Positions 19,990 to 30,883 of a stretch of 64,000 nucleotides of DNA are shown here, piece after piece. Under the pieces are notes generated by a model, which saw only the letters and a list, made by a program, of their open reading frames with translations, ran no database searches and was not told where the DNA came from. Each line of letters begins with the position of its first letter. Position 1 is the first letter of the stretch. This stretch comes from Chrysophaeum taylorii (lineage: Eukaryota; Sar; Pelagophyceae; Pelagomonadales; Pelagomonadaceae). The stretch is taken from the NCBI GenBank assembly GCA_029834535.1, contig JAQMWT010000531.1, positions 62,001 to 126,000 of the forward strand, written 5' to 3'. The position numbers were made by a program, and so were the translations under genes.

Positions 19990-21317
19990 CTAGTTGACGA
20001 AGGTGGTGGCATCGACGTGGTCGAGCTCGGGGCAGTGGACGCCAGCGGCGTCGGCGGCCGACTTGACGAACTTGGCGGCGTACTCGGCGACAAAGTCGCG
20101 GTCGTGTCCGAACTTAGGGTCGAGGTAGAGCGTCGGAACGATCTCGATTTCGTTGAGGAAGACGGCCTTTCCGCCGTCAGCATCGTCGGCGGCGTTGACG
20201 AGGTCTTTGGGGTCGTGCATGCCGACGTCGCACCTGACGAGCCAGGGGAAATGCGGGAGCTCGCGTCCGTCGAAGGCCCGGAGATCGGGGAGGAGGTCTC
20301 GTACGACCTCGAGGCCGAGCCGGGAGTGAGCGCGCCAGAACTCGGGGGGAAGCGCGCGAGGGGTTCCCGCGGGGGCGGTCGAGGCGGCCTCGGGGTGATC
20401 GGTGATTTCGAAGGGGTGGTCGCGCGGGTGTCTCGAGTTGGCGACGGCGTACATAAAGGCGCCGTCGAAGTAAAAACAGCGCGTCTCGGGATGGATCTCG
20501 AGTCCGTCGAGGTGGCGCTGCAGCACGATCTGCTTGGCCCCCTTGACGGTGGCCGCGAAGTAGGTTTCGAGTGCTGGCTCGAGGTCGTGGCCGTCGGTCG
20601 AAAATGTCTCGACGCCGCGAGACCACGAGCTGGGGCTAGGCTTCGCGACGAACTTAGTCCATCCTCGCCGCCGGGCGACGTCGACGGCAAACGAGGCGAA
20701 GGCCTCGGGGCCGCCGCTGCAGTCGTAGACCTCGGTCGGCGCGATCGCGATGCCACGGGCCTCGGCGAGGCGCATGTAGTCGCCCTTGTTGTTGCACAGG
20801 GCCTGGAGGTCGCCCGGCGGCCAGACGCGCGACTCCGGCGAGGATAATAGCTCCCTCATGTTTTCGCCGTGTCCGATCGCCACGTCGGCCTCCTCGAGAT
20901 GTGCCGAAACGGCGTCCCATCCGAGGAGCAGGTTGACGTCGTTCTTCCCCAGGCGCGCGGCGGTCACTTCTTCGGGCGCGGAGACAAGGTCTGCCTCGAC
21001 GACGCTACCGTAGTGCTGCCGGACGTGCCACCAGATGGCCACCTGTCGTCGAATCCGTCGTGGTACTCACGAAAAAAAACAACTCACGTCGGTGTGCACG
21101 ATTTCGCGCAATGGTTTGTGGGGCGGCGGCTCGTCGGCGAAGGCCGACGACACCCAGTGCCTGGGGATTTGTTGATTCGTTGTTGGGAGGACACCACGAG
21201 GACGCACTTGGCTGGGATGCCGGGCGCGAGCACGAGGTCGCCGTCTTTCTTGCCGACGATGAAGCCGATGCGCAGCCGCGTGCGGCGACGCCTCTTTCGC
21301 GGCCCCTGCTGCTGCAT
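19990..21317 (-). CDS. ATP-grasp family protein (three exons)
   Basis: Exons 21317-21193, 21160-21088 and 21042-19990 give 416 residues. Introns are 32 nt (21161-21192) and 45 nt (21043-21087), both GT-AG. Splicing joins KCVLVV to HWVSSAFADEPPPHKP and then IVHTD to VAIWWHV in one frame. The ATP-grasp core is visible: LQALCNNKGDYMRLAEARG (N-terminal lobe), WTKFVAKPSPSSWSRGVE (nucleotide-binding lysine strand and small loop), IVLQRHLDGLEIHPETRCF, and the metal-binding C-terminal VFLNEIEIVPTLY. The protein therefore probably ligates a carboxylate to an amine or thiol at ATP expense; the substrate is unknown. It shares a 71-bp promoter with a GT-B-like gene, so co-expression is plausible. Confidence 0.8.
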
Positions 21318-21388
21318 GGCGTCGGTTGTAGAATCTTCAAAACTTTTGTTTTTTCTCTTTATTCTTAAAGAAGAAGAAATAATAAAAG
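21318..21388. promoter_or_regulatory. 71-bp divergent promoter (ATP-grasp / GT-B-like)
   Basis: AT-rich spacer between two divergent ATGs. It contains an A-rich stretch on the plus side immediately before ATG 21389. No defined box. Confidence 0.5.
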
Positions 21389-23032
21389 ATGCAGCGGCGG
21401 ACATTGGTTCTGATCGCCGTGTTCGGCGCCTTCGTTGCGGCGATGGGTCGCGTGACGATGTCGTTCGTGCGCGACGAGTACGCGCAGCTGAGCGGGCTGA
21501 TCGGGTGGCTGGGTATCGACGAGTTCACGGGAGAGGAGGCATCGGCAGCGCAGTGCGTTTTCATGCCCTCGGTTCGTTGTGATGTGATGCGCAGGCAGGC
21601 CCAGGTAGTGGCCCTGGACCGGTTCACCGGAGCCTGGAAGCTCGACGGGAGCGGGGTCGTCGCGCTGGAATGGTCCGCGTCGCCGCACGTCTCTGGGCTT
21701 CGGGTGACTCGCAAACGAGGGTCGGGCGGCGCGGCCCTTTCAGCCCGCGAGTCGACGACCTCGCTCGTGGTCGGGACGATACGCATGGGGTTCGGGCACC
21801 ACCGCATCGCCTACGCCGCCTGCAGCTGGGGCTTGGCGGCGCGGGAATTCGAGGGCGTCTACTTCCACGATCTCCTCTCGATCGAATCGCCCGAGGCGGA
21901 CCTCATCCGCGACACCGACAAGTTGTACCGGCGGAGCTCCAAGCTCGCGACCGAGCTCGGGGGACCCTTCGAGTGGTTCCACGGCATGATGACGAGCTCC
22001 GGCGACGCGACGAGCTTGCGAACGACGGCCCTCGTCGCCGCGAGGCTCGCGCCCCTCGTCCGCGGGCTGCCGCGCGGCTGCCCCTTCGTCGCGACCCACT
22101 CCCTCGTCGCCCTCGCTGTCGCCCTGGCCAACGTCACCCAGAACCTCGCCAACCTCGTCATCGACAACCATCCCCAGTGGTTTGTCGCGAGTCCGCGCGC
22201 GCTCAACCTCGTCCAGGGACCCCGAAATTACCTCGGCTTCCTCGCCAAAAACAACAACGACGCCGGATCTTCCGACTACCGCCTCGCCGGCCACTGGGTC
22301 CCCAAGGAGATCGTCGACAACGTCCCCGAGGACTGCACGCGCCGCGTCCGCCGCGCCCGAGCGAACGCCAAACCGCCGCTCCGAATTCTCGTGCCGGTCG
22401 GCGGGGCCGGCGCGCAGCGCGCCTTCATCACTTCGTTGGTCCGCGCGCTCGCCCCCATGATCAAGGCCGGCCGCGTCTCGCTCGTCCTCAACGCGGGCGA
22501 CCACGCCGACATCCGCGACGCCCTGGCCAAAGAACTCGACGCCTCCTTCGGCGCCTACGCCGTCGTCGCGACCATCGACCAAGCTCGCGACCTCGCCGCC
22601 TCGATGCGTCGCTCCGACCTCGAGGACCCCCCCGTCACTCTCATGGCCTTCGTCGACTACTTCGCCGCCGTCGCCGCGACCGACGTCCTCGTCCGCTCCG
22701 TCGATCTCCTCGCCTGCAAACCTTCCGAGCTCGCCTTCTACTCAGTCCCCAAGCTTATGATTCGCCGCGTCGGAGACCACGAGGCCTTCTCCGCCAACAG
22801 GGCCAACGAACTCGCCGACGGCACCGAAGAGGTCCGCACCGTTGCTGCTGCCGTCAACTACGTCAACCTCTTTGCCACCAACCCCGATCCCCTCGTCCTC
22901 ATGAACAACGCCATCATCCGCAACACCAAAAACGGCATCTACGACGGCTGCAAATTCGCCATTCGTACTCTCGCTAACAACGTCTCTTCCTCTGCGGACG
23001 ACGACGACGACGACGACGACGACGACCTCTAG
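21389..23032 (+). CDS. putative GT-B fold glycosyltransferase-like protein, signal-anchored
   Basis: 547 residues from ATG 21389, single exon. A hydrophobic N-terminus (LVLIAVFGAFVAAMG) suggests a signal anchor. The first domain carries SLVVGTIRMGFGHHRIAYAA, like the Gly/His-rich first loop of MGDG-synthase/GT28-type enzymes. CPFVATHSLVALAVALANV and LVIDNHPQWF follow. The second domain begins LRILVPVGGAGAQRAFITSL, a GT-B second Rossmann strand with Gly loop, and ends with LACKPSELAFYSVPKLMI, resembling the nucleotide-sugar contact region (KPSxLxxxxxP). The last residues are an Asp10 run from (GAC)n. The fold assignment is by pattern only; the family may be one of the uncharacterised DUFs. Donor and acceptor are unknown. 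Confidence 0.55.
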   Translation: MQRRTLVLIAVFGAFVAAMGRVTMSFVRDEYAQLSGLIGWLGIDEFTGEEASAAQCVFMPSVRCDVMRRQAQVVALDRFTGAWKLDGSGVVALEWSASPHVSGLRVTRKRGSGGAALSARESTTSLVVGTIRMGFGHHRIAYAACSWGLAAREFEGVYFHDLLSIESPEADLIRDTDKLYRRSSKLATELGGPFEWFHGMMTSSGDATSLRTTALVAARLAPLVRGLPRGCPFVATHSLVALAVALANVTQNLANLVIDNHPQWFVASPRALNLVQGPRNYLGFLAKNNNDAGSSDYRLAGHWVPKEIVDNVPEDCTRRVRRARANAKPPLRILVPVGGAGAQRAFITSLVRALAPMIKAGRVSLVLNAGDHADIRDALAKELDASFGAYAVVATIDQARDLAASMRRSDLEDPPVTLMAFVDYFAAVAATDVLVRSVDLLACKPSELAFYSVPKLMIRRVGDHEAFSANRANELADGTEEVRTVAAAVNYVNLFATNPDPLVLMNNAIIRNTKNGIYDGCKFAIRTLANNVSSSADDDDDDDDDDL

Positions 23033-24281
23033 CTTTTCCCGGACAGCTGTAGGGGGCTTTTGTACGCGTGCGCGCGCCCCCGCCGCGCCACATCATAGCG
23101 ATGATGATTGTGTACTTTATTGTGTGCAAGCGCCCCTCGTTTCTCGGCCCCGTGACTCTGATCGATCCTGCAGCGCTTTTTTGTCTCTCAGCCGATGACG
23201 TTCTGGAGGAGGACTCCGAGCGTGTGTTAGGCGACGACGACGACGATTTTGGCCTATCATATATATCACGAGTTCTCCGCTCGAACGAACGCTGCTGCTG
23301 GAAAATTACGTAAAAATAAATGGGAAGGAGATTATAATATCCAACACGTCACTCGATCACACAGGATATCTAACGGATTCATTTTTGTTGAAGGTCCCAA
23401 AAAATCTTTTTTTGGGGGGTGTGGCCCTTTGGTGGTGGCTGCGGCAGTGAGTTCACGCCGCAGCCCGTTCTTTTCGGCGGTATACCGTGGTGTGCGCGGT
23501 ATCGCGTTCGCTCGGCCGGCGTTTGCTCGAACGAAGACGCGCGGCGACACCTCGGCTTGGTGCCGGCGGGTTCGTTTGCCGAGCACGCAAAACGGCGGCG
23601 CTGAGCCGAGGCACACCTCGAGCACTACGTGGGCTGACGGTCGAGGAGAACAAGGGCTGGCCGGACGCGTGGTGGGTCGGTCGGAACTCACCGCGCTCCC
23701 TAAGGACACGCAGCAGTCGTCTGGCAGCGGCGACCATTTCTACACGTCCGAGACTTCGCCGAGCAGATCCTCGCGGCGCCTTGGAGGTACGAGGTGAGGG
23801 CCGCCGCCTCGTGCACCTACCTCCTCAAGTCATCAAGACTACTTACTGCCACCCATTTTGAATGTGAATGAAACCCATCATTCAAGAGGCACGCACGCCA
23901 CACGGGACGTTGGGGGAGGTCCGTTGTCTCGTGCGTACTTCGGTCCGTTTGAGAGTGTGTGTCAGATGGTGGGACTGACTACGTTTGACTCGTTATATAG
24001 GAGCGTCGTAAAACAGGCTTCATGATAACTTCAATACAACCTTCCTTGAGGCGTACATAGGTGCTTAAGGAGATTGTGACCACGTCATCATTCGTGCTGA
24101 GTGCGTGAGTCGTACGGATCACAGACACTATGGGTAGAGGCGCGTTCTCTGGCGCGTCGAGTGAGTCGGAAATGAGAGAGTGAGGGCGTCTGATACGTCC
24201 GCGGCATACCACCTTGGAAGGGAAGGAAGTCGAGAATTTCGACGCGCGACAAAAAAAACGGCTCTCGGCGCACACAATCGC
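23033..24281. other. intergenic, weak coding-like tracts only
   Basis: About 1.25 kb. Around 23450-23860 the plus strand is GC-rich and partly coding-like (for example EVRAAASCTYLLKSSRLLTA), but the frame is broken and matches nothing I know. The last ~130 bp before 24282 is a plausible promoter/5' UTR of the bHLH-PAS gene. No repeat of the dispersed family is present. Confidence 0.45.
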
Positions 24282-27200
24282 ATGGAGACAAGGACGCGGG
24301 GGGGCGCCAAGGTGTCGGAGCCCCCCGTGATGCCGAGGCAGCAGTCGATTCCGGTTGATCTGACGAGCGATCAGCTGGGGGACGCCTTTGAGCTGGACGA
24401 GTTTCTCGAGCGCGACGGCGACGCCTCTTACGATCATCTGATGCGAATTTCGGGGATCGAGAGCGACGATCCGACCTCGAAATTCAACTTTGACGAGGCC
24501 TTCGGGTCCGGGTATAATCTCGGCTCGAACGCGACGAGCCCCTCCGCCCAGAGTTTGAGGCGGTCGGCCTCGAGCTCGGCCGAGCGCTCGCACGCGAGCA
24601 GGTCTTCCCGCGGCAGCGAACGCCAACACCAGAGGTACGCCGGAGCCGACCGACGGCATGCCTACGGCGCCTCGTCGAGGGTACGGGAAGACGGCCTCCC
24701 CGAAATTCCGGACCCCAAGCCGGTGCCCTACGAGAAGCTCTCGGCCTCGGACGGCTTGCCCGTAGCCGGCGAACCTCGGGAAGACGCGCGCCTCGCCTTT
24801 GGCGTCGCGCGAGGCGCGAGTTTTGCTATGTCGGAGGAGAAGTTGGTGGTGGAGACCCTGCCGCCGGAGGAGCTCCCCGAGGCGCCACCGGCGCTCTACC
24901 AGTCGGACTCGGGCAACTCGGACAACTCGGGTCAGATCATGAGCATGTCCGAGGGCGAGGCGAGTCACCGCCAGCGAGCGCTTCAAGCCGCCGCCTTCAA
25001 TAGTTACTACGGCGGAGGGCGTCAAGACGACGCGCCGCCGCAGGTTGACCAGTCGTCACCACCTGTGACGGCGGCGGCCTCCTCCTCGACGTCAGGAGTG
25101 TCGGCGCGCGACGACCAGCATCGCCCGGACAACCACAACCGCCGCCAACAACAACACCGCCAGAACGCGACGACCGCGACGGAGCGTGTGGCCTTGCCGG
25201 CTGGGCAGCCACCACAGCAGCAGCAACAACAACAGGGAACGGCGCCGCGAGCACCGATGACGAGGAGACGTGGCGGCGCCCTCGGCGATGGAGAGACGCG
25301 CCCGCCGTCGAACGTGGCCGACGCGTACCCGCCGCCGCCGCCGCCGCCCGAGCGCGGCTTCTACCGGGTTCGGGGAAACGTGACGGCGTCGGACGCACAG
25401 CAGCGCTCGGCGACCGCTCCTCCTCCGCCGGACACCTCGGCTGTCTCGATGCTCCTCGGCGAACTCGAGAAGAACCAGCAAAAGCAATTAGCTGCCGCCA
25501 CCGCCTCGTCTTCGGACGGCCGGCGTCCCGAGCAAATGCCCGCTAGCGACCCGCAGCAGTCCGATGCCGCGGGATCTTCGAAAAAATCAACGTCAACTAC
25601 GGCTGTGACGACGCGCTCCGCGGCACGACGACAAAACCAGGTACCGTCGCAACTGCCCACGGAGGGGACGCAGCAGAGGACGCGAGGGCGAGCGACGTAC
25701 GTTGCGCCGCCGGTGACGCTGACCTCGACGACCCCCCAGCCCCGCGCGACGACGCCGTTCCGCGCGTCCGTGACTACTAATGCAGGGCAAGGGCGAACGC
25801 AATACGGGCCGCACCAGTCTCACCAGTACACGCAAGCCGTACCGTTTTCCACGGGGTCACTCGGCGCCCCCCAGGTCGCGACGGCGGCCCCCAAAGGGGC
25901 AACGCCGCAGCAGCAGCAGCAGCAACAACGTCGGCAACAACAACAACAACAGCAGCAGCAGCAGCAGCAGCAGCAAAGGCAGCAGCAGCAGCAGCAAAGG
26001 CAGCAGTATCACCACCACCACCCCCATCACCAGCCGCAGCAAGGTTCCTATTACCACGGCTACATGGTTCCCCCCGCGGCGCAGCAATCGTCGACGAGCA
26101 AAGGAGGGATGCAGGCGCCGGCCGCGGGAAACTACGGAACACAGCAGCCGCCGCCGCCGCCAGGCTACGATCCTCAACAGCAGCAGCAGCAACAGCAGCA
26201 GCAGCCAACGCAGGGTGTCGCGGCGCACGAGACCGCCGAAGGCCAGCAGCAAGGGATTCGGATCCAAGTAATATCGCACGGAGGTGCGACGCGCGGGCGG
26301 CGGGTAGCGCGGGCGGCGGGTAGTGCCGACCAGTACGAGCAGCAGCAGCAACGGCGGCAGCAGGCGATCCCCGGTACTGCGGGTGGGCAAACGTTTCGCG
26401 GAAGCCAAGGGCTGTGGACCGGTGGTGGCGGCGGCGGCGGCGGCGGCGAGGCCACCAATCAGGAGATTTCCTCGGCGGAAGACGAGGAAGTAGCCAAGGC
26501 GTCGGCGAACGAGGTGGCCACGGGCACGATTTCGCCGCGCGGCGGGTCGTCGTCTCCGCCCGTGGGTACGAGCAGCGGCGACGGCGCGCCGGTGCAAGCA
26601 AAGCCCGAGCGGCAGCCCCGGAGCAAGCGCGGGACGACGACGCCGGCGATGCGTCGGCTAGAAAGAAATCAACGCGAGCAACGCCGGTCGAACCAAATAT
26701 CTCAGCAGATCGACGGGCTCCGGCAAGTTTTGTCGGACGCGGGGATCGCCGTCAAGGCGTCCAAGGCATCCATCTTGACGGGGACGGCCCAGTACATTCG
26801 CGTGCTGCAAGCGAAGCAAGTGCAACTCGAGTCCGAGCGGCAGCGCATGCTGGCGGAAATGCGCTCCCTCGAGCACGCGGCCGCGATGCACCGGCAGCAA
26901 ATGATGATCCAGCCGCAGCACGGCGACGCGGGCGTCGCCGTCGTCAAGCGCGAGCCCGGGTCCACCGAGGACGTGCCCATGTCGACGCTGCAGCGGCCCT
27001 CTGCTGCTGCTGGTGCTATCGTTCCACGAGAACAAGAAGAAGTACTACTACGAGAACGCGAGGCGGCGTTGGTAGGCGTCGACGCGAGCGCGGCGGCGCC
27101 GGCGACGACGTTTGCGGCGGCGGCGGCCGAGGTGCCGGAAGCCCCGACCGCCGCCGACGAGGCCAGAAGCGACGGCGCCTCGATGGAGGTCACAGAGCAG

Positions 27201-28043
27201 GCGAAGAGCGGGCGCGTCCGCGAGGACCTGAAAGATCCGGTGAGGGTCGCGGCGTCGGGGAGCGAGAAAGATCCCCGGGTGGAGATCATATCGCCGCGGG
27301 AGGAGGACCTTCCGGAGCCGAGTACGTCGCAAAAAGATCCTTCTCTAGGACAGCCGGAAAGCAAGGTCGAAGGAGAACACGTAACGACGAAGCGTCGACG
27401 ATCCCCGACGCCGAGCGCCCAAGGCGCGGACGAGGATATGAAGAGCAAGATACAGACGACGGAGAACACGCAAGACGTCTCGGGGCCGTCGTGCCGCGGC
27501 CACCGACGACAGAGTAGCGGGTCCTTGTTCGTCGAGCCCACCGCGATGGTCGAGAACGCGTCGCGCGCGGACGACGCGGCGACCTACGACAGAGGCGTCG
27601 ACGATCAAGTCTACGAGCACGCCTTCTCGAACAGCTCGGTGCCCCTCGCGGTGGTCGCGCTGGACGGGTCCTTCATTCGAGTGAACCAGAAGTTCATCGA
27701 AGTGTGCGGCTACGCGCGAGACGAACTCGCCGAAAGAACAATATTTAACCTGACGTCGCCGACGCAACTCCACGTCGCGTTTTCCTACGTTTCGCTCGTC
27801 TTGCGAGGCATCGACCCGGCGTCGCACCTGGTCGTGTACGCCGTCACGCGCGAAGGGAAACCCGCGCCCTACGCGATCGCGGTCTCGGTTGTCGCGCACG
27901 ATTCTGGCCCGCGCTACTTCTCGACGTGCGTCCTATTTCTTTGTTTTTTTCCTAACTTGTTTTTTTGTAGGTCGCTCGTGCCGCTCTCTAGCGTCCCGCC
28001 CGCGCTGGCGAGCGACTCTGGCGGCGATCAGGAGTCAAATTAG
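24282..28043 (+). CDS. bHLH-PAS transcription factor with long Q-rich region
   Basis: Exons 24282-27925 and 27971-28043, with a 45-nt intron (GTGCGT...TTGTAG). The spliced product is 1238 residues. ATG 24282 is the first in-frame ATG; the frame opens further upstream without one. A polar, disordered N-terminal half contains a glutamine/histidine-rich tract (about residues 530-655; CAG/CAA runs at 25900-26230). A basic helix-loop-helix follows at about 785-840 (RRLERNQREQRRSNQISQQI, with the E-x-x-R contact pattern), continuing into a short zipper-like helix. A PAS domain lies at about 1110-1210 (VPLAVVALDGSFIRVNQKF; GYARDEL). It is presumably a nuclear, dimeric E-box-type regulator with a ligand- or partner-sensing PAS. 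It resembles algal bHLH-PAS proteins rather than animal ARNT types, having one PAS near the C-terminus. Confidence 0.88.
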   Translation: METRTRGGAKVSEPPVMPRQQSIPVDLTSDQLGDAFELDEFLERDGDASYDHLMRISGIESDDPTSKFNFDEAFGSGYNLGSNATSPSAQSLRRSASSSAERSHASRSSRGSERQHQRYAGADRRHAYGASSRVREDGLPEIPDPKPVPYEKLSASDGLPVAGEPREDARLAFGVARGASFAMSEEKLVVETLPPEELPEAPPALYQSDSGNSDNSGQIMSMSEGEASHRQRALQAAAFNSYYGGGRQDDAPPQVDQSSPPVTAAASSSTSGVSARDDQHRPDNHNRRQQQHRQNATTATERVALPAGQPPQQQQQQQGTAPRAPMTRRRGGALGDGETRPPSNVADAYPPPPPPPERGFYRVRGNVTASDAQQRSATAPPPPDTSAVSMLLGELEKNQQKQLAAATASSSDGRRPEQMPASDPQQSDAAGSSKKSTSTTAVTTRSAARRQNQVPSQLPTEGTQQRTRGRATYVAPPVTLTSTTPQPRATTPFRASVTTNAGQGRTQYGPHQSHQYTQAVPFSTGSLGAPQVATAAPKGATPQQQQQQQRRQQQQQQQQQQQQQQRQQQQQQRQQYHHHHPHHQPQQGSYYHGYMVPPAAQQSSTSKGGMQAPAAGNYGTQQPPPPPGYDPQQQQQQQQQQPTQGVAAHETAEGQQQGIRIQVISHGGATRGRRVARAAGSADQYEQQQQRRQQAIPGTAGGQTFRGSQGLWTGGGGGGGGGEATNQEISSAEDEEVAKASANEVATGTISPRGGSSSPPVGTSSGDGAPVQAKPERQPRSKRGTTTPAMRRLERNQREQRRSNQISQQIDGLRQVLSDAGIAVKASKASILTGTAQYIRVLQAKQVQLESERQRMLAEMRSLEHAAAMHRQQMMIQPQHGDAGVAVVKREPGSTEDVPMSTLQRPSAAAGAIVPREQEEVLLREREAALVGVDASAAAPATTFAAAAAEVPEAPTAADEARSDGASMEVTEQAKSGRVREDLKDPVRVAASGSEKDPRVEIISPREEDLPEPSTSQKDPSLGQPESKVEGEHVTTKRRRSPTPSAQGADEDMKSKIQTTENTQDVSGPSCRGHRRQSSGSLFVEPTAMVENASRADDAATYDRGVDDQVYEHAFSNSSVPLAVVALDGSFIRVNQKFIEVCGYARDELAERTIFNLTSPTQLHVAFSYVSLVLRGIDPASHLVVYAVTREGKPAPYAIAVSVVAHDSGPRYFSTCVLFLCFFPNLFFCRSLVPLSSVPPALASDSGGDQESN

Positions 28044-28330
28044 CTGCGAGTTAGTTAGTTCCTTCCTTCCTTCCCCGAGCCGTTTTTCCCCGCGCCTTTC
28101 GCTTTGCTCGATGCGTCGTTTAACGTGCCACCAGAGCCCTTTTTCTGCGCCGTTCATTTCTTTTCTTGTCGCGACAAACCAAATATTATTCCCGTGGCCG
28201 TCCCGCACCACCATCCCGTGTCTTTTGCCCCAACAAAGCAACGACTACCATACCACACCACACCACACCACACCATCCCATCCATCCGACGCACAATTTG
28301 CGCCCCAGCTAGCTAGCTAGCTAGCTAGCG

Positions 28331-28370
<40 letters not shown>

Positions 28371-28667
28371 ACCGCTCCAAGCACCGCCTCTTTGATGATG
28401 GGTTTTGATTGACCACCGTATACGTGGAGTTGAGGGCCTGGATGTAACGGCGATGCTCGACCAATGCTATATGTGCATGTCAACGCGCGATGTTATGACA
28501 TCTCTCCTCGTAGTCGTCTTCTTCTTCTTCTTCTTCTTCTGTAAGATGAGAGGCCACTTAAATCATAAACAAAAAAGAGGGCGACTTTCTTTCCCTTTGG
28601 GAGCGGAGCGGAGCGGAGCGGAGCGGAGCGGAGCCTCCTCGGGGACTCATCAGCCTCTCTCATTCAT

Positions 28668-28706
<39 letters not shown>

Positions 28707-28845
28707 TGGGGACCGATCGATCCCCCCAGAGTCTAGAAAAATACACGAGTTTGGGGGGGGGGGGCACGATCATTGCGCACCCCGACACACAGACCCTATA
28801 AGCTTTAGTCTGCTGCCGTCAGATCTCTCTCTCCACCAAGTTCCG
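28044..28845. repeat. microsatellite cluster between two genes
   Basis: About 800 bp holding several different simple repeats. ACCAC-type repeats lie at about 28249-28273, (AGCT)n then (GCTT)n at about 28307-28368, (TTC)n at about 28518-28541, (GAGCG)n at about 28602-28634, (ATTT)n at about 28664-28706, and a G10+ run near 28752-28764. An open frame crosses this block from 28405 without meaning. It probably includes the promoter and 5' UTR of the TMEM184-like gene. Confidence 0.8.
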
Positions 28846-30850
28846 ATGATGATGAGTAGTGAGAGGGCCGTCAGTCAGCGGAGACGCGCGCAGGGAGGCG
28901 GAGATTTCGAGTCGGGGGAGGGCGACAGGCTGGTGGTGGAAGAAGCCGAGGCGTGTCGGTCCGGGCGGCGTCCGCGCGGCATCCGGCGGCGGCAAGAAGA
29001 GCGAGGGTGTTGCAGTTGGTGGCGACGATGCGCGAAGCGAATCTTGGTGGTGGGCGTGCTGGTGTTGATATTTATTCTGTGTGCGCTGCACTTTGGGGTG
29101 GTCGTGATGGACCCCAAGCCCAAGCGGTGGTGGTGGCCCTGGCGGTGGAGCTCGAAGATGTCTCGAGCTTTCGCGGTCGCGCGCGGCCGAGAAGACGGGA
29201 GGGACGCGTGGCGCCGCCAGGAGGAGCAGAGGGTGGGGGTCCTGGAGAGCGCGCTGAAGAACGTGACGGCCAGGCTGGGGCGCGCCGAGACGCAGACCTC
29301 GTCGGCGGTCGCGTCGCTCGCGCGCGTCGAGGACGAGCTGAGCAAGCTCAAGACGGAGGCGTATTCGAACGCCCCCGACCTCGAGCTCCGCGACGAGATG
29401 CGGTCGCAGTTCGCTGCGTTGGAGGCCGAGAACGCCGTGCGGGACGCCGAGTTCGCGGCGGCGACCCGCGACCTCGACGTGCGCGTCAACGCGACCGACG
29501 CGCGCGAACGACGCGACCACCTCTCGGAACAGGCGGCGCTGGTCGCGCAGGAAGAAGCGCAGCGCGCCTACGCCGACACCAAGTCGTACGCGGTCGAGTC
29601 GAGGGTCGACGCCAAGCTCGTGGACGTCTACGCGACGCTGGGCGACTACAAGGAAACGACTAAAGTCAGATTCGATTCGGAGAGAGACCTCATCTACCAC
29701 TGGATCGCCGGGACCTTTGCCCTGCTCTGCTTCCTCGTCAGCTTGTCGGGCGTCTACGCCCACACCCGCGCCCTCGCCGTGCCGGACGTTCAGAGAAAAA
29801 TTCTCGCGCTTCTCTGGATGCCCCCGATCTATTCGTGGTGTTGCTGGCTCTCGCTCCTCTACCCGAGCTCGAGCGCCGGCTTGGGCATGGTCAGGGACGG
29901 TTACGAGGCCTACACGATTTGGGTCTTTGTCAGTTTTTTGATTTCGATCCTCGGCGACGACAATACCAAGAGGACCCTCCTCGACGCGGCGGCGGCGGCG
30001 GCGGCGGCAGCATCAGCATCAGCATCATCATCATCATCCTCGCGGGAAAACGAACCCCCCGAGGGCGGCGGCGGCGTTCGTCCTCCGCGTCGAGAGTCGC
30101 AGTCGCGCGGCGACGAGGGCGAGTCGTCGTCCTACAGCCGCGTCGTCGCCAAGCTCGAGGCCGACGGCAACGAACATCGGCCTCGTGCCTTTTGCCCGCC
30201 TTTCGGACAAGCCTCGGCGCGTTCTTTCCTCAAGCAGTGCATGATCGCGACGCTCCAGTTCGTCGTCGTCAAGCCTCTCTGCAGCGTCGTCGATTACGTC
30301 CTCGTCGCGGCCGCCGCGCAGCGCGCCTACGAAGAGGCCCCCAACGCAGACATCCAGAAGATCCGCGCCTGCGTCTTCATTTTCAACAACTTGTCGGTCA
30401 CGGTTGCCTTCTCGGGATTGTTAAAGGTCTACCACGCGGTCGCGCACCACCTCCACAAACATAATCCTTGGCCAAAGTTCTGCAGCGTCAAGGGCATCGT
30501 CTTCATCACCTTCTGGCAAGGTACGGTGATTTGGGTCATGACGCACTACTCGGGTTCCTTTGCAAACAAAGATGTGGCGGACGCGGTCCAGAATTTCCTC
30601 ATTTGCGTCGAGATGTTCATCGCTTCGGTCGTTCACTCTTACACGTTTGCCGCCGACGAGTGGCAGCCCAACTACCACCCGCCAAACCTCCAAATCTCGG
30701 ACAACCTCGCCGTGGGCGACTTCCTCAAGGACCTCCGCTACGTCTTCAAATCCTCGTCAAACCCCAACGAGTCCGACCCCCTCATACCCGTCTTCCGCGC
30801 CGAAATGGTTCAAGAGAAAAAGAGGCTAGACTTGGAGGATGATTACGAGC

Positions 30851-30883
<33 letters not shown>

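Noticed and set aside
23249-23797. 182-aa plus-strand open frame
   Set aside because: Starts at a TTG, no domain, and coding-like character shifts between frames.
28405-28845. 147-residue N-terminal extension of the TMEM184-like protein
   Set aside because: It translates microsatellites, starts without an ATG, and the three ATGs at 28846 precede normal sequence.
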